DNA of 64,000 nucleotides from positions 1-64,000 of the forward strand of contig CBDBMT010000003.1 in the NCBI GenBank assembly GCA_965207585.1, given 5' to 3'. A program made the translations under genes and the position numbers. Below the pieces are notes generated by a model. That model ran no database searches. It had not been told where the DNA came from and saw nothing but the letters and a program-made list of their open reading frames with translations. Shown here piece by piece: positions 33,814 to 43,690 of the stretch; position 1 is the stretch's first letter, and every line of letters begins with the position of its first letter. Source of the DNA: Bin87 sp965207585. Lineage in GTDB: Bacteria > Chloroflexota > Dehalococcoidia > Lucifugimonadales > UBA3495.

Positions 33814-34815
33814 TTACGGCATGGCCCCCAGACCCGGAATGATGGTCTCTCGGAAGGCGTCTACCTCGGCCCGAGGCATGTCGTAGCCGCCCTCCTGGGT
33901 GTGGGTGGGAAAGATGAAGACGTGCTCGATGCTCGATTCGTACCGGGCCCGCTTCAGCCTGGCCAGGCATTCCTCGGGTGTGCCGAACAGTCCGAAGGCG
34001 TCGCAGATCTCGGCCGCCAGGTCGTCGCTGATGTTCTCGGGGACGAAGTCGTCGTCCAGGTCGATGCCGGCCTCCCGCAGCCAGACGAGGTTGGAGTTGC
34101 TGGGGTATTTCAGATACGGCTGATCGGGTCGGAACCACTGTTGGGGAAAGCGGCGGGCGGCCGCGCCGTCATCCGATACCGTGGTCGGGGTGATGAAGAT
34201 CGTCCGGAAACCGTCGAGGCTGCGTCTCGCCCGCGCCGCGCCGATTTCCAGCCGGCGGCGAGCCGCGTCCACCGCGTTGGGATGGAGGCCGACCAGCAGC
34301 AGGGCGCCGTCGGCAACCTCCCCCGCCAGTTCAACCATCCGTGGGCCGGCGGCGGTCATGAATACCGGCGTCGGCGGGTCGCTGATATTGCGGAGCCGGG
34401 TTTCGACGCCATTGAACTCCACTCGCTCACCGCGCAGCAGGCGGCGGATGGTCAGTATGGCATCACGCATGGCCGCCACCGTGGCCCGGGGCCGGCCGAT
34501 GTTGCCGACGGAGAGGTAGCCGGGGCCGACAGTCAACCGCGCTCGTTCCGGCGCAATCTCTTCCAGCGAGTGGGCCAACGATGCCAGCACCATCGGATGA
34601 CGAGTCACCGGGTTGGATGTCGCCGGGTACAGGACCAGCCGAGAAGTCCGCTCGAAAGCCAAGGCCAGCGTTAGAAAGACATCCCGCCCGCTGTGCTGAT
34701 GATCATGGACTCCGACACCGGAAAATCCCGCGGCCTCACATCCCGCTATAAAATCGGCGGTCTCCTGAACCGGCAGGCCGACGGGCACCCTGATATCCGC
34801 TTTCATGGCTGGCAT
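33814..34815 (-). CDS. luciferase-like (Mer-type, F420/FMN) oxidoreductase
   Basis: It encodes 333 residues. ATG 34815 directly follows the TAA of the substrate-binding protein gene, so translation is coupled. Motifs include GCEAAGFSGVGVHDHQHSG near residue 35, LYPATSNPVTRHPMVLASLA, RARLTVGPGYLSVGNIG and FMTAAGPRMVELAGEVADG, which fit the 5,10-methylene-H4MPT-reductase-like branch of luciferase-type oxidoreductases. The shared operon with a substrate-binding protein suggests uptake plus oxidation of one small organic substrate. Confidence 0.9.
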   Translation of the reverse strand: MPAMKADIRVPVGLPVQETADFIAGCEAAGFSGVGVHDHQHSGRDVFLTLALAFERTSRLVLYPATSNPVTRHPMVLASLAHSLEEIAPERARLTVGPGYLSVGNIGRPRATVAAMRDAILTIRRLLRGERVEFNGVETRLRNISDPPTPVFMTAAGPRMVELAGEVADGALLLVGLHPNAVDAARRRLEIGAARARRSLDGFRTIFITPTTVSDDGAAARRFPQQWFRPDQPYLKYPSNSNLVWLREAGIDLDDDFVPENISDDLAAEICDAFGLFGTPEECLARLKRARYESSIEHVFIFPTHTQEGGYDMPRAEVDAFRETIIPGLGAMP

Positions 34816-35742
34816 TTACTGTTCAGACCAAAGATGCGCGAACTGGCTGGCCACCACCTGCTCATAGTCCATATCGGCGGAGAGCAAACCGATATTGCGG
34901 CAGAAATCGTTGAGGCTGACCACTGAATCCCGGGAAATCTGTGCGGAATAGTAGGGTGCGTCGCGCCGGACCAGGTCTTCGATCAACGCGGCTTCGTCGG
35001 GCGGGAACAGCCGCCGCCCGACCTCCGCAGCCCGCGACGGGTCGGCCCGCAGCGCCTGTTGAGCTGCCACGACCGCGCGCACTGCTCCTTGGGCGGTGGC
35101 GGGAGTCTCCTCAATCAGCCTGTCGGTGGCGACCAGAGCGGCGAAGGTGTAGTCCCTCGCCGCCGACGGACCAAGCCCTCGCCTCGGGTCGAGCGCCACT
35201 TTGCCTATCCCGCTGCGCACCGCCACTTCGGCGCCCATGGCGTTTGCCCAGAACCCGTCGATTATCCCCTGGCGCAGGGCTTGGGCGGCATGGACGCCGA
35301 AAGACACTCCGGCCTCTCCGCTGCCGGGCACCGGGCCCAGCTTCACGCCGTCCCGCTCAGGGTCCACGCCCGCCTCGTCCAGCAGCCGGCGCAGGGCCAC
35401 GTCAGGTCCGGGAGCCGCGCCGATGCGCAGGCCCTTGACTGCCGCGACGTCTCCGGGTTGAACTCCCAGGTCAGCGCGCAAAACCAGCAGCCAGAAGGTA
35501 TGCTGGGATAGCGCAGCCAGCAATTTGGCGCCCCGCCAGCCGGGGAAGGCCGAGAGGGTGGCATGGGCCGGGCCGGCCACGAAGTCGATCTCGTCGTCCC
35601 GCAGCGCTTGCATCGCCCGGCCCACCGGGAAGACCATTTCCAACTCTACATCCATTCCCTGGGCCTGGAAGAACCCCAGTTCCACCGCGGCAACCGCCGG
35701 AAAGTAGGAGTTGGACACCAGGTCGGGTACCGCGATGCGCAT
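34816..35742 (-). CDS. NMT1/THI5-like substrate-binding protein without signal peptide
   Basis: It encodes 308 residues from ATG 35742 (MRIAVPDLVSNSYFPAVAAV). The frame is open further upstream, but that extension has no binding-protein similarity. It has the fold of ABC substrate-binding proteins for thiamine precursors and sulfonates: GFFQAQGMDVELEMVFP, LRDDEIDFVAGPAHATLS, LRIGAAPGPDVALRRLL. No signal peptide or lipobox is visible, unusual for a binding protein. It may act in the cytoplasm, as THI5-like enzymes do, or have lost its leader. No permease or ATPase gene is adjacent. It is first in an operon with the luciferase-like gene. Confidence 0.82.
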   Translation of the reverse strand: MRIAVPDLVSNSYFPAVAAVELGFFQAQGMDVELEMVFPVGRAMQALRDDEIDFVAGPAHATLSAFPGWRGAKLLAALSQHTFWLLVLRADLGVQPGDVAAVKGLRIGAAPGPDVALRRLLDEAGVDPERDGVKLGPVPGSGEAGVSFGVHAAQALRQGIIDGFWANAMGAEVAVRSGIGKVALDPRRGLGPSAARDYTFAALVATDRLIEETPATAQGAVRAVVAAQQALRADPSRAAEVGRRLFPPDEAALIEDLVRRDAPYYSAQISRDSVVSLNDFCRNIGLLSADMDYEQVVASQFAHLWSEQ

Positions 35743-35902
35743 TACAGTTGTTTCCTGCCGGCCGAGATCCGAGACTTTGGGGTGCGCCGAGTTTACCACC
35801 GGTCTTACACCCGGTATCCTTTGCGCCGGAACCCTTGGACTGTCATTCGTTGGCGTTTGACTGGTGCGGTTTCCGATTATCAGATTGATGGAGGATGACG
35901 AT

Positions 35903-36316
35903 ATGTACAACAAGGCAATGATCAGCTTGGAACAGGCCCAAAACGCGATTACGGCCATGATCGCCGATTTCAACCGCGACCCCGACCGGCGCAAGGTCGA
36001 TATGGCCGTGGTGGACGACGCCGGAAACCTGCTGGCCTACGCGCGCATGGACCGCTGCCTCAGGCCCACCTTCGCGATACGCAAGGCCTACACCTCGGCG
36101 GTCCGTTCCATGGACACCGCCGCCTTCGCCGAGCAACTCAGCAGCACGGGCAGGACGCTGGAGTCCTTCGGTGACCCCCAGTTGATCGCCATACCGGGCG
36201 GGGTCGCCGTTTTCCACGAGGGAGCGGTGGTCGGCGCCATCGGCGTGGGCGGTCTGCCCAGCGGGTTCGACGACGAGGCCATCGCCAAGGCGGGGGTAGC
36301 GGCGTTGGGAATCTAA
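35903..36316 (+). CDS. GlcG/HbpS-family protein
   Basis: It encodes 137 residues from ATG 35903 with GGAGG 9 bp upstream. It has the pattern of the GlcG/HbpS/PduO-C fold: VDMAVVDDAGNLLAYARMDR, FAIRKAYTSA and a glycine-rich IPGGVAVFHEGAVVGAIGVGG near the end. Members bind heme or cobalamin or act in glycolate use, but ligand residues cannot be judged here. It lies 17 bp upstream of the CoA-transferase gene and is probably co-transcribed with it. Confidence 0.88.
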   Translation: MYNKAMISLEQAQNAITAMIADFNRDPDRRKVDMAVVDDAGNLLAYARMDRCLRPTFAIRKAYTSAVRSMDTAAFAEQLSSTGRTLESFGDPQLIAIPGGVAVFHEGAVVGAIGVGGLPSGFDDEAIAKAGVAALGI

Positions 36317-36333
36317 CGGCAAGGAGGTCGCTC

Positions 36334-37596
36334 ATGGTTACGGGACTGCTGGCGGGAGTTACGGTTCTGGATTTCACGGCGGCGTTCGTCGGGCCGTTTT
36401 GCAGCCGCATCATGGCCGACATGGGCGCTGAGGTGATCAAGATCGAGCGGCCGGCGGCAGATCAGGACGAGCGGTTCACGCCGGAGTCGCTGCCTACCCG
36501 CAACGGCGTGCCGTACCTGCACCTGAACGGCGGGAAGAAGAGCCTGTGCGTGGACCTCAAGACGGAAGCTGGCCTGGAAATCGTGCACGCGCTGGTGAAA
36601 CGCGCCGACGTGTTCGTGGAGAACTACACGCCCCACGTGGTGCGCAGCTACGGGCTGGACTATCCCAACCTGTGCCGGCTGAACCCGGGCATCATCATGT
36701 GCTCCATGACGGGCTACGGGCAGGAGGGCTTCGCGCACAACCCCGAACACGTCTGCACCGATCCGGTGGCGCAGGCTGTCAGCGGCCTCAACTGGATAAC
36801 CGGCGAGCGGGACGGCGCGCCGTACACCATCGGCGGCGGCATCGGCGACACCGTCACCGGCATGACCGGAGCGATGGCCGTGGGCTACGCGCTGTTTCAC
36901 CGGCAGCGGACGGGCGAGGGCCAGTACATCGACCTGTCCATGATCGACAGCCTGCTGTTCCTGGACTCGCTGGCGATGCCCCACGTGGCCGCCAACCACG
37001 GGGTTCCGCTCCACTACCGCAACGGGGAGCAGAACACCTACACCTTTCCCATGGGAATACTGAAGGCCCGCGACGGGTACATCTCGCTGCAAGCGCCGGG
37101 ACAGGGGCCCAACAGCGCGTGGGGCCGGCTGTGCGAGTGCATGGGTCGGGAGGACCTGATCGAAGACCCGCGCTACCTGACCGACGACCACCGAGTGGAG
37201 CGGCGCGACGAGATCGTGGGCATCATCGAGGAATGGCTGCAAACCTTGCCGGACGACGAAGCGGCGCTGCTGGTGCTGGCGGAAGCGCGCATCTCGTCAG
37301 GGCCGGTGCTGTCGCAGGAGGAGATCTGGACCCACCCGCATTACAACGCGCGAGGGGCGTTCCAGGAGATTGAGTACCCGGAAATCGGGCCGGTGGGCGT
37401 AGTGTCGCCGCCGTATCGTTTCTCGGCGACGCCGGCGGCGGTGAGCGGTCCGGCGCCGCAACTGGGGGAGCACAACTACGAGGTGCTGACCGATCACCTG
37501 GAATACTCGGCGGATGATGTGGCGGCGTTGATCGACGCCGGCGTGCTGTATGAGTCTCCGGGAGCCCTGAGGCGAAGGCGGGCCGGCTTTGGTTAA
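36334..37596 (+). CDS. CaiB/BaiF-type class III CoA transferase
   Basis: It encodes 420 residues with AAGGAGG before the ATG. It begins with the class III pattern (GVTVLDFTAAFVGPFCSRIMADMGAEVIKIERP). It has NGGKKSLCVDLKTEAG near residue 70 and TGEGQYIDLSMIDSLL near residue 200, where the Asp is the catalytic carboxylate that forms the CoA thioester anhydride. It transfers CoA between carboxylic acids. The substrate is unknown; context with GlcG and oxidoreductases suggests organic-acid catabolism. Confidence 0.93.
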   Translation: MVTGLLAGVTVLDFTAAFVGPFCSRIMADMGAEVIKIERPAADQDERFTPESLPTRNGVPYLHLNGGKKSLCVDLKTEAGLEIVHALVKRADVFVENYTPHVVRSYGLDYPNLCRLNPGIIMCSMTGYGQEGFAHNPEHVCTDPVAQAVSGLNWITGERDGAPYTIGGGIGDTVTGMTGAMAVGYALFHRQRTGEGQYIDLSMIDSLLFLDSLAMPHVAANHGVPLHYRNGEQNTYTFPMGILKARDGYISLQAPGQGPNSAWGRLCECMGREDLIEDPRYLTDDHRVERRDEIVGIIEEWLQTLPDDEAALLVLAEARISSGPVLSQEEIWTHPHYNARGAFQEIEYPEIGPVGVVSPPYRFSATPAAVSGPAPQLGEHNYEVLTDHLEYSADDVAALIDAGVLYESPGALRRRRAGFG

Positions 37597-37980
37597 GGCC
37601 GGCCCGCCAACCTGTACGGCCTTCCGCCGCCTGGTGCTACTGGAATGCTGTATCCACCGTGCCCGGAACACCCAGGTTCTGGACGCGGCGATCTTCGGAA
37701 CCGGGTGTCTCCGCCATGCTGAACGGGCGGTCGACGTGGAAGTGAGCCAGGTATTCGGCGAGAGCGTCCTGCTCTGAGCCCGCGGCGGCAAAATCGGCGG
37801 CGCCGGGATCAACCAGGTGCGGGCCGTCAATGATCCCGTTGCCGTTGGTATCGGGGAAGTCAGCGTTGGGGGCGTTGAACTGGCCGGCCTCGCCCATCAG
37901 GTCTATGCGGCCAGGCTGCGGCACGGGAAACGGGTAGCCGTCGCCGCCGTTGGCCAGGAAGTTCAGCGTCACCATCTTGA

Positions 37981-39436
37981 CTGGACTTTGCGCAATTCAA
38001 GCGGCGTAAGCGAGGGAATCCACCATTCGGTGATACAGAGTGGTGGGGAGTTCCTGTACGTCTGGGGCGGCAGCCGACAGTGAGAAACCTTCTGACGCCC
38101 GCCACAGGTGGCGTCGCACCAGGGCGATGGCATCCACGAAGGTCGGCGACGGTTTGTCGTACCAGGCTGCGGTGCGCTGGGTGATGGGACACTCTTGTTG
38201 CAGGAGGTGGGCGGCCAATGTGGTCCAGGAGAAGAGACCCAGCAAGATGGGAGTGGTGCGGGCGATGGCGAGGTCAGACCACTGGCGCTGGGTCTCCAAA
38301 CCCAGATGGGTTCGGACTTCCTGGAAGGTGACCTCCAGTTGCCAACGCAGGACAAACCACTCCAGGATCTGGGTCGGGTTTGCCGAGGGGTCGGTGCAGA
38401 GGAGAGCTTGAGGATCGAAGGCGCCCTGAGGATCTCGGATCAACACCCAGCGGATGGTGACAGGCGGCTTGCCCGAGCGGTACCAGACGGCGGTCTGGGA
38501 GGTGAGTTCCACGATGCGAGTGGTGCCGTCGTACCAGGAGATTTGTGCGACTGTCCAGGTCACCTGATCCTGTTCAAGGACGGCTTTCAGGGATGGCCGC
38601 CGTGCGCCTTTCAGAGCAGGCCGGCCGTTCTGACCCGGCTGACGGGGTGGCGCTGGTGCATACAGGGCGGCGTCCAGGCGCAGTCTGGCGATCAGGGTGA
38701 CGGGCTCACGCAGGGACTGGCAGCAGCGGAGCAGATCCAGCACGGCATAGCCGTTGTCCCCCACCAGTACCAGGGGGCGATGGGGAAGCCAGCGACGCAG
38801 TTGCATGACCATCTGCCGGGCCCAGTCGGTGATCTTCTTGTGGCGACGGCCCTGCTGCTGGTGGTAGCGAGATGAAGGCGCCAACACCGTGAGCACCGGC
38901 AGGGCCCAGTGGCGTCCGGCCCAGGGCACCTGGCCCAACCACATCAGGGAGATCCAGCGCAGACCACTGGCCTTGACCAGTTGATGGCGACTGGAGCGCA
39001 CCGCGTCTCGGTAGATGCCTCGGGCCTTGATCTTGGCGCCCCGCCGCCGCTCCAGGGTTTCATCTATGCCGAAGACCAACGGAGCGTTCCCGTGATCCAG
39101 ATAGTGGAGCAGGAGCATCAGCAGGATGCGCGCCGCCTCTCGGGGCGACCACACGGCTCGGTTCAGCACCTCGTGGTAGCGGGCATAGTCGCTCTGATCG
39201 CTGCGTCCCATGACGCGGAGCGCCGCCGCCACGGTACGCTGGCCCGTGACCAGGATCGCGCCCACCAGCAGGAGTTGAGCCTTCCGCCACGTCGGGTTGG
39301 TGAACAGCATTGCGAAGGGAACGAGTATCGGTACAATGGCGGCGGGCAGGGTGAGCATGGCTGAGCCTTCCGTGAGAAGTGGGGTCAGCACAGATTACCC
39401 TGCTTTTATACATTTCTAAAAATGCGCAAAGTGCAG
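37981..39436 (-). mobile_element. insertion sequence copy B, 1,456 bp, with 5-bp duplication CTTGA
   Basis: Ends CTGGACTTTGCGCA (37981) and CTGCACTTTGCGCA (complement of 39423-39436) are flanked by CTTGA at 37976-37980 and 39437-39441. It is related to copies A and C but clearly diverged in sequence. Confidence 0.95.
37997..39358 (-). CDS. DDE transposase, IS4/IS701-like, copy B
   Basis: It encodes 453 residues from MLTLPAAIVPIL (39358), the same start and length as copies A and C. It has the same acidic motifs (FGIDETLERR, VGDNGYAVLDLL, WQLEVTFQEVRTHLG) with scattered substitutions, so it is an independent lineage of the same element and appears intact. Confidence 0.92.
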   Translation of the reverse strand: MLTLPAAIVPILVPFAMLFTNPTWRKAQLLLVGAILVTGQRTVAAALRVMGRSDQSDYARYHEVLNRAVWSPREAARILLMLLLHYLDHGNAPLVFGIDETLERRRGAKIKARGIYRDAVRSSRHQLVKASGLRWISLMWLGQVPWAGRHWALPVLTVLAPSSRYHQQQGRRHKKITDWARQMVMQLRRWLPHRPLVLVGDNGYAVLDLLRCCQSLREPVTLIARLRLDAALYAPAPPRQPGQNGRPALKGARRPSLKAVLEQDQVTWTVAQISWYDGTTRIVELTSQTAVWYRSGKPPVTIRWVLIRDPQGAFDPQALLCTDPSANPTQILEWFVLRWQLEVTFQEVRTHLGLETQRQWSDLAIARTTPILLGLFSWTTLAAHLLQQECPITQRTAAWYDKPSPTFVDAIALVRRHLWRASEGFSLSAAAPDVQELPTTLYHRMVDSLAYAA

Positions 39437-41424
39437 CTTGACCTCGCGGTCGGGATCCCCCGACAACGCGCCGTCGACCACCACCCGGTCGGCTACGGCT
39501 CCATCCTCGCCGATCACCGCCAGGGATTGCACGCGCTGGCCGATTGGCGCTTTGGGATCAAAGCTGAACCTCATCCCGCCGACCTGGGGGAAGCGCCCGT
39601 CCCGAACTTCACCCACTCCGTCGAAGCCGATGCCATGCTCCATAATGGTTGCCAACTGTCTCGCGGTGAGCGGCACGATGACCAGCCCGTTGTTGAAGCG
39701 CAGGGCACCCTCGATGTCGAACTGGGAGATGTCGCCCTCGGCCTTGCCGGTCGCAGGGTTGGCCGCTGACGGGAGGTACTCCACTTCCGTGGGATCGGTG
39801 GAACCCGGAGGCTGAACCACCAGGCCAATGTCGTCGCGGATGCCGCCGCCGTTTTTGAGGGATACCTGCACTTCGGAGTCAACCTGCCGGGCCAGCCACA
39901 GATTGGCGTCGGCGGTGAGGTTGCCGAGATTGCTCTCCTCGGTGCGCACGGCGCTGCGGCGTCCGTCGAGGTACACGGCGGCGGAACCCAGGATGTTGCC
40001 GTCCCGGGCGGCGATCACCTCGCGCAGCGCGTCCGCGATCCGGGTCACCTCCGCGATGGGCGCGCCGGAGAACGCCTGACCGCCCTGCATGTCGGTGGCG
40101 TAAGCGCCGCTCTGGTAGGGGTCTATCGAGGCCAGGATGATACGCCCGGCGGGGTCGAAATCCACCACCAGCCGGCCCAGGTACTGGTAGTCGCCGTCGG
40201 TGTTCACCAGGAGTATCGGCGCGCCGCTGGGACTCTGATAGGTCAGCGGGTAGGCTCCGGCAGCCGTGTGTCCGGGTCGCAGCCGGTCAGTCTCGTCGGC
40301 CAACAGCGTATTGGAGCCACCCCCGATGATGACGTCCACGTTCTCCAAGTGAGGAGCAAGGGCCTGCTCGATGTCCAGACGCTGCATGTGCCCCAGCAGG
40401 ATGATCTTGTTGATGCCCTGATCGGCCAGCGCGTCTACTTCCCCCTGGACGATGGTGGCCAGCGCGTCAAGATCGTCAGGGTCCTGCGGCCCGACCGTGA
40501 TACCGCCGGCGCCGGTTATCGTGGCCAGGCGGGGAGTTGTCGCGCCCACGACGCCGATGCGCTCGCCGCCTACGGTCACCACCGCGCTGGCGGCTACGCT
40601 GCCGCCCACCAGCATGGCCTCCTGCCCGTCCTCGACCGCCAGCGGTTTGAGGTTTTCGTCTGCGGTGAAATCCAGGTTGGCGGAAAGGTAGGGGAATCGG
40701 GCGCCCGGGTACATCGCCCCGTCTTCCGTCTCAGCGCCAATGATGGATGCGAAAGCGCCGGTGCCACGGTCGAGTTCGTGATTGCCCACCGCCGAAGCCT
40801 GGAACCCCATGGCGTTCAGCAACGCCATGTCGCCGCGTCCGTTTCCTGGAACGCCCAGGACCCCTGCTGTGGCATTATCGCCGGCTGCGAAGTAACGCGG
40901 GCCGGGGATGTAGTTGTCGCCGGAGCTGAAGACGATGGTATTGAACGGGAACTGGGAGCGAAAGCCGTCAAGGATGGCGGAGAAGTTCTCCACGTTTTCC
41001 AGCGCGCCGACCGCGCTGTCCATGTCGGCGGCGTGAAGGATCTGGAGAGTGAAGACCGGCTCGTCGGCCTCAATTTGCGACACGTCGGGCGATGCGCTCC
41101 CGCGGCAGGCAACCAGTGAAAATAACGCCATTATTATGGCTGCTGTCATCCAAACCCGTTTTCGGTTCATCGCAATTCTTCCTTGCTGGCATACAGCGGT
41201 CGTCAGCGTGGTTCCGCTGAGCGTATATGTCCGGTCCCCATACCTGTCAATCGTTCGCCGGCCTCACGCGCACCCAGTGTGAGATGTGGCGGGGTGAAAG
41301 ATCCGCTGAGAGTATGTCGCCCAGGTGGAATATCAGATGCGCCGGCGAGTGGTAACATGATTGGACGTTTATGCGCGGATGCGGAAGACGATGTGCGGAC
41401 ACTTGAACGCTGAGGATTTGCCAG

Positions 41425-41814
41425 ATGAATGAAGCCGCAGAGGCCAGGAAAGTGCTGGTGGTGGACGATGAGCCGGACGTCCAGGTGATGTTTGAGCAAA
41501 GGATGCGTCGCGAGGTTCGTGCCGGGACTTACGAGTTGTTCTTCGCCCAGTCTGGGCATGAAGCTCTCGAGGTGCTGCATGAAAACCCTGGCATTCGGCT
41601 GATTCTCACAGACCTCAACATGCCAGGCATGGACGGCATGGAGCTTCTTGGAGTGTTGGGCGAGTCATGGCCCGAGGTTCAGTCTATCGTCGTGTCCGCT
41701 TACGGGGACTCTCAGCGCATGGATGAAGCTCGCGAGCGTGGTGCGCAAGCCTTTGTGGTCAAGCCGGTTAATTTCTCAGAGTTGAAAGAGATGTTGCTGT
41801 CATCGTTGGATTGA
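41425..41814 (+). CDS. stand-alone response regulator receiver domain
   Basis: It encodes 129 residues. It is a CheY-like receiver: VLVVDDEPD (acidic pocket), LILTDLNMPGMDG (phosphoacceptor Asp at about residue 62), VVSAYGD and AFVVKPVNF (conserved Lys). There is no output domain. A fragment of a SpoIIE-type phosphatase lies directly downstream on the opposite strand, and no sensor kinase is present, so its partner is elsewhere or lost. Confidence 0.93.
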   Translation: MNEAAEARKVLVVDDEPDVQVMFEQRMRREVRAGTYELFFAQSGHEALEVLHENPGIRLILTDLNMPGMDGMELLGVLGESWPEVQSIVVSAYGDSQRMDEARERGAQAFVVKPVNFSELKEMLLSSLD

Positions 41815-41960
41815 CGGTGGCACTTGTCTCGCTGGCAGGATCGAAGATGCCAAACCACATTGTGACGAACGTCATGAGTGGATTGTCCTCGCATAGCACC
41901 TCGTTCACCTCGGCGAGCACCTCTCCTGGGTCGGTAGAAGTCCCCCGACGCTGTGCGCGC
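41815..41960 (-). pseudogene. remnant of a SpoIIE/RsbU-type PP2C phosphatase
   Basis: The minus-strand frame reads DPGEVLAEVNEVLCEDN and LMTFVTMWFGIFDPAS, matching the conserved middle of SpoIIE-like phosphatase domains (P-x-x-L-x-x-x-N-x-x-L, then MFVT-like). Neither side continues into the domain, so only about 40 codons survive. Confidence 0.6.
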
Positions 41961-42277
41961 TGGCTCCAACACCCGTGCAGGTCGTAGCCCGCATAGGTCG
42001 GAGAGGTGAAGTGCGGGCATTGGCGAGCGGGCGGGCGAAAAAGCCGCTCGCACCGGCAGAACGCCAGGACAGAAAACGTCATGGCTGTCCGGTTAAATCG
42101 TCGGGTTCGCATCGATTGTGAACTTTGGTCAAACGAATGCTTCAGCATTCTGGTACCATCGCTACGATTCAAACTCATTGAACCCGTGGGACCGTTGACA
42201 TTAGCAGCACCCATTGTTAGGTTGGGCGCGAAGTTGTCGCCATACAACACGCCGTGTAATGAAGAGGAGGGCCCGTC
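41961..42277. other. intergenic stretch, no gene seen
   Basis: No protein-like frame or RNA gene is visible between the phosphatase remnant and the amidohydrolase. A promoter for the downstream gene is expected here, but I could not identify a clear one. Confidence 0.4.
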
Positions 42278-43666
42278 GTGCCAGTGCAGCGATTCAGGCC
42301 AATGACCAAAGATTTTCCTACCTTCGACTGCGATGCGCACATCGTGGAGCCCGCCGTCATCTGGGAGCGGGCCGCAGATCACCTCACCAGCAGCGAGCTG
42401 GAAGCTCTGAAATCCACCATGTGGTACGAGGCTGAAACTAACCAGTTGCTGGTCAACGGGAAGGCGGACGTGAACAGCTTCTCGCCGGTTCCGAAGACCG
42501 GGCCGGGCGCCATCGACATCGTGAGGTTGGCCGGTCCCGGACTCAAACATGATATCCAGCGCGCCTTCAACGTCCGCAACCTCAACCCTGAGACTGCGCT
42601 CACCAGGGAGCAATCGGACTACCTGGCTCACGCCGGAGCCGACGAGCCCGGCCCCCGGCTGCGGGACATGGACGTGCAGGGTATCGACCAGGTGATGATC
42701 ATACCCACCAGCATCGACACCTACCCCTGGCTGCAGAACGCCCTGGGGGCGAGGGCCATGTGCAAGGCCTACAACGATTGGGCCTACGAATACACGCGGG
42801 AGGACCCGGAACGTCTCTACTTCGCTGCCCTCATCCCCATGCAAAATCCCCAGTTCGCCGTTGAAGAGGTATATCGCGTGGCGGCCAAGGGCTGCCGGGT
42901 TGCCCTGATCAGGCCCATGGACGCCATGGGCAACTACCCGATACAACCCAAGTACGAGGGCGTGTGGAATGCCTTGGAAGATACCGGCCTCGTGTACGGT
43001 ATGCACCCCTTCCCGGCCTCGGGGGTGGCGAAACCACCGGGCTATTCCGACCAGTATTCCGGCGCAGAGCTCATCCGAAAAACAATTTCCACCTCCGGAT
43101 TGCCGCATACCTTCCTGGGCAACGTGCAGAACTTCCAGGCCGAGGCGTCCCTATGGGTGACCATGGTGCTGATGTCGGGGTTTTTCGAAAGGCACCCCAA
43201 GATACGAGCCGCGGTGTTCGAGGCGTCGTCCACCTGGCTGAGCTTCCTGCTGGATGAGTGCGACAAGACCTACAGGCTCTACCGGAATGACCGCAATCTG
43301 CCGCCTCTGACGCAACTGCCCAGCGAGACCTTCTTCCAGCATTGCGTCACGGGTTTTGAAGGCGACGAAGCGCCACCGTCGCGCCTGCCCGACTACTATC
43401 GGGACATCCTCGCCTGGGCCTCCGACGTCTATCACCACGACGGAGACGACGCGTGGCGGGCCATCGAGACCATGGAAGAGTGCGAGTTGCCCATCGACGA
43501 CCAGGCCAGGTTCCTGGGGGCAAACGCTCGCCGTCTTTACAATATCCAGCCGCCCAGCAAGATCATTCGTGAACGCGTCACCGAGATCCACCGCCCCGAC
43601 TGGTGGCCCGACGAAGACGAAATAAACGCGGCCCTCAAGCCGGAGTCGTCGGTTACGCGCCGATAA
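42278..43666 (+). CDS. amidohydrolase-2 family protein
   Basis: It encodes 462 residues. GTG 42278 is preferred because GAGGAGGG lies 8 bp upstream; ATG 42302 is possible. It has the metal motif FDCDAHIVEP near residue 15, RLRDMDVQGIDQVMIIPTS, KAYNDWAYEYTRED, YGMHPFPASG in the centre and a late WASDVYHHDG (Asp ligand). This resembles aminocarboxymuconate-semialdehyde decarboxylase-type members. It is first of two adjacent amidohydrolases with 24 bp between them, probably one operon. Confidence 0.9.
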   Translation: MPVQRFRPMTKDFPTFDCDAHIVEPAVIWERAADHLTSSELEALKSTMWYEAETNQLLVNGKADVNSFSPVPKTGPGAIDIVRLAGPGLKHDIQRAFNVRNLNPETALTREQSDYLAHAGADEPGPRLRDMDVQGIDQVMIIPTSIDTYPWLQNALGARAMCKAYNDWAYEYTREDPERLYFAALIPMQNPQFAVEEVYRVAAKGCRVALIRPMDAMGNYPIQPKYEGVWNALEDTGLVYGMHPFPASGVAKPPGYSDQYSGAELIRKTISTSGLPHTFLGNVQNFQAEASLWVTMVLMSGFFERHPKIRAAVFEASSTWLSFLLDECDKTYRLYRNDRNLPPLTQLPSETFFQHCVTGFEGDEAPPSRLPDYYRDILAWASDVYHHDGDDAWRAIETMEECELPIDDQARFLGANARRLYNIQPPSKIIRERVTEIHRPDWWPDEDEINAALKPESSVTRR

Positions 43667-43690
43667 CCGGCAGCCATCGGATGACGTGCG

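Larger units (their letters stand above)
37637..41170 (-). pseudogene. 5'-nucleotidase/metallophosphatase lipoprotein split by insertion sequence copy B
   Basis: The upstream part (39437-41170) begins with a signal peptide and lipobox SLVAC. It has metallophosphatase motifs (FSSGDNYIP, GNHELDRG), GHMQRLDIEQAL and the 5'-nucleotidase C-domain signature KNGGGIRDD, and ends DPDREVK. The rest (37637-37980) continues MVTLNFLANGGDGYPFP to GTVDTAFQ. Removing the element and one copy of the 5-bp duplication TCAAG (as read on this strand) rejoins DREVK-MVTLNFLANGG in frame, about 690 residues in all. The intact protein would hydrolyse extracytoplasmic nucleotides. The Asp/Gly-rich C-terminal extension (DTNGNGIIDGPH) may bind calcium. 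The truncated product could still be secreted but lacks the end of the substrate domain. Confidence 0.92.
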
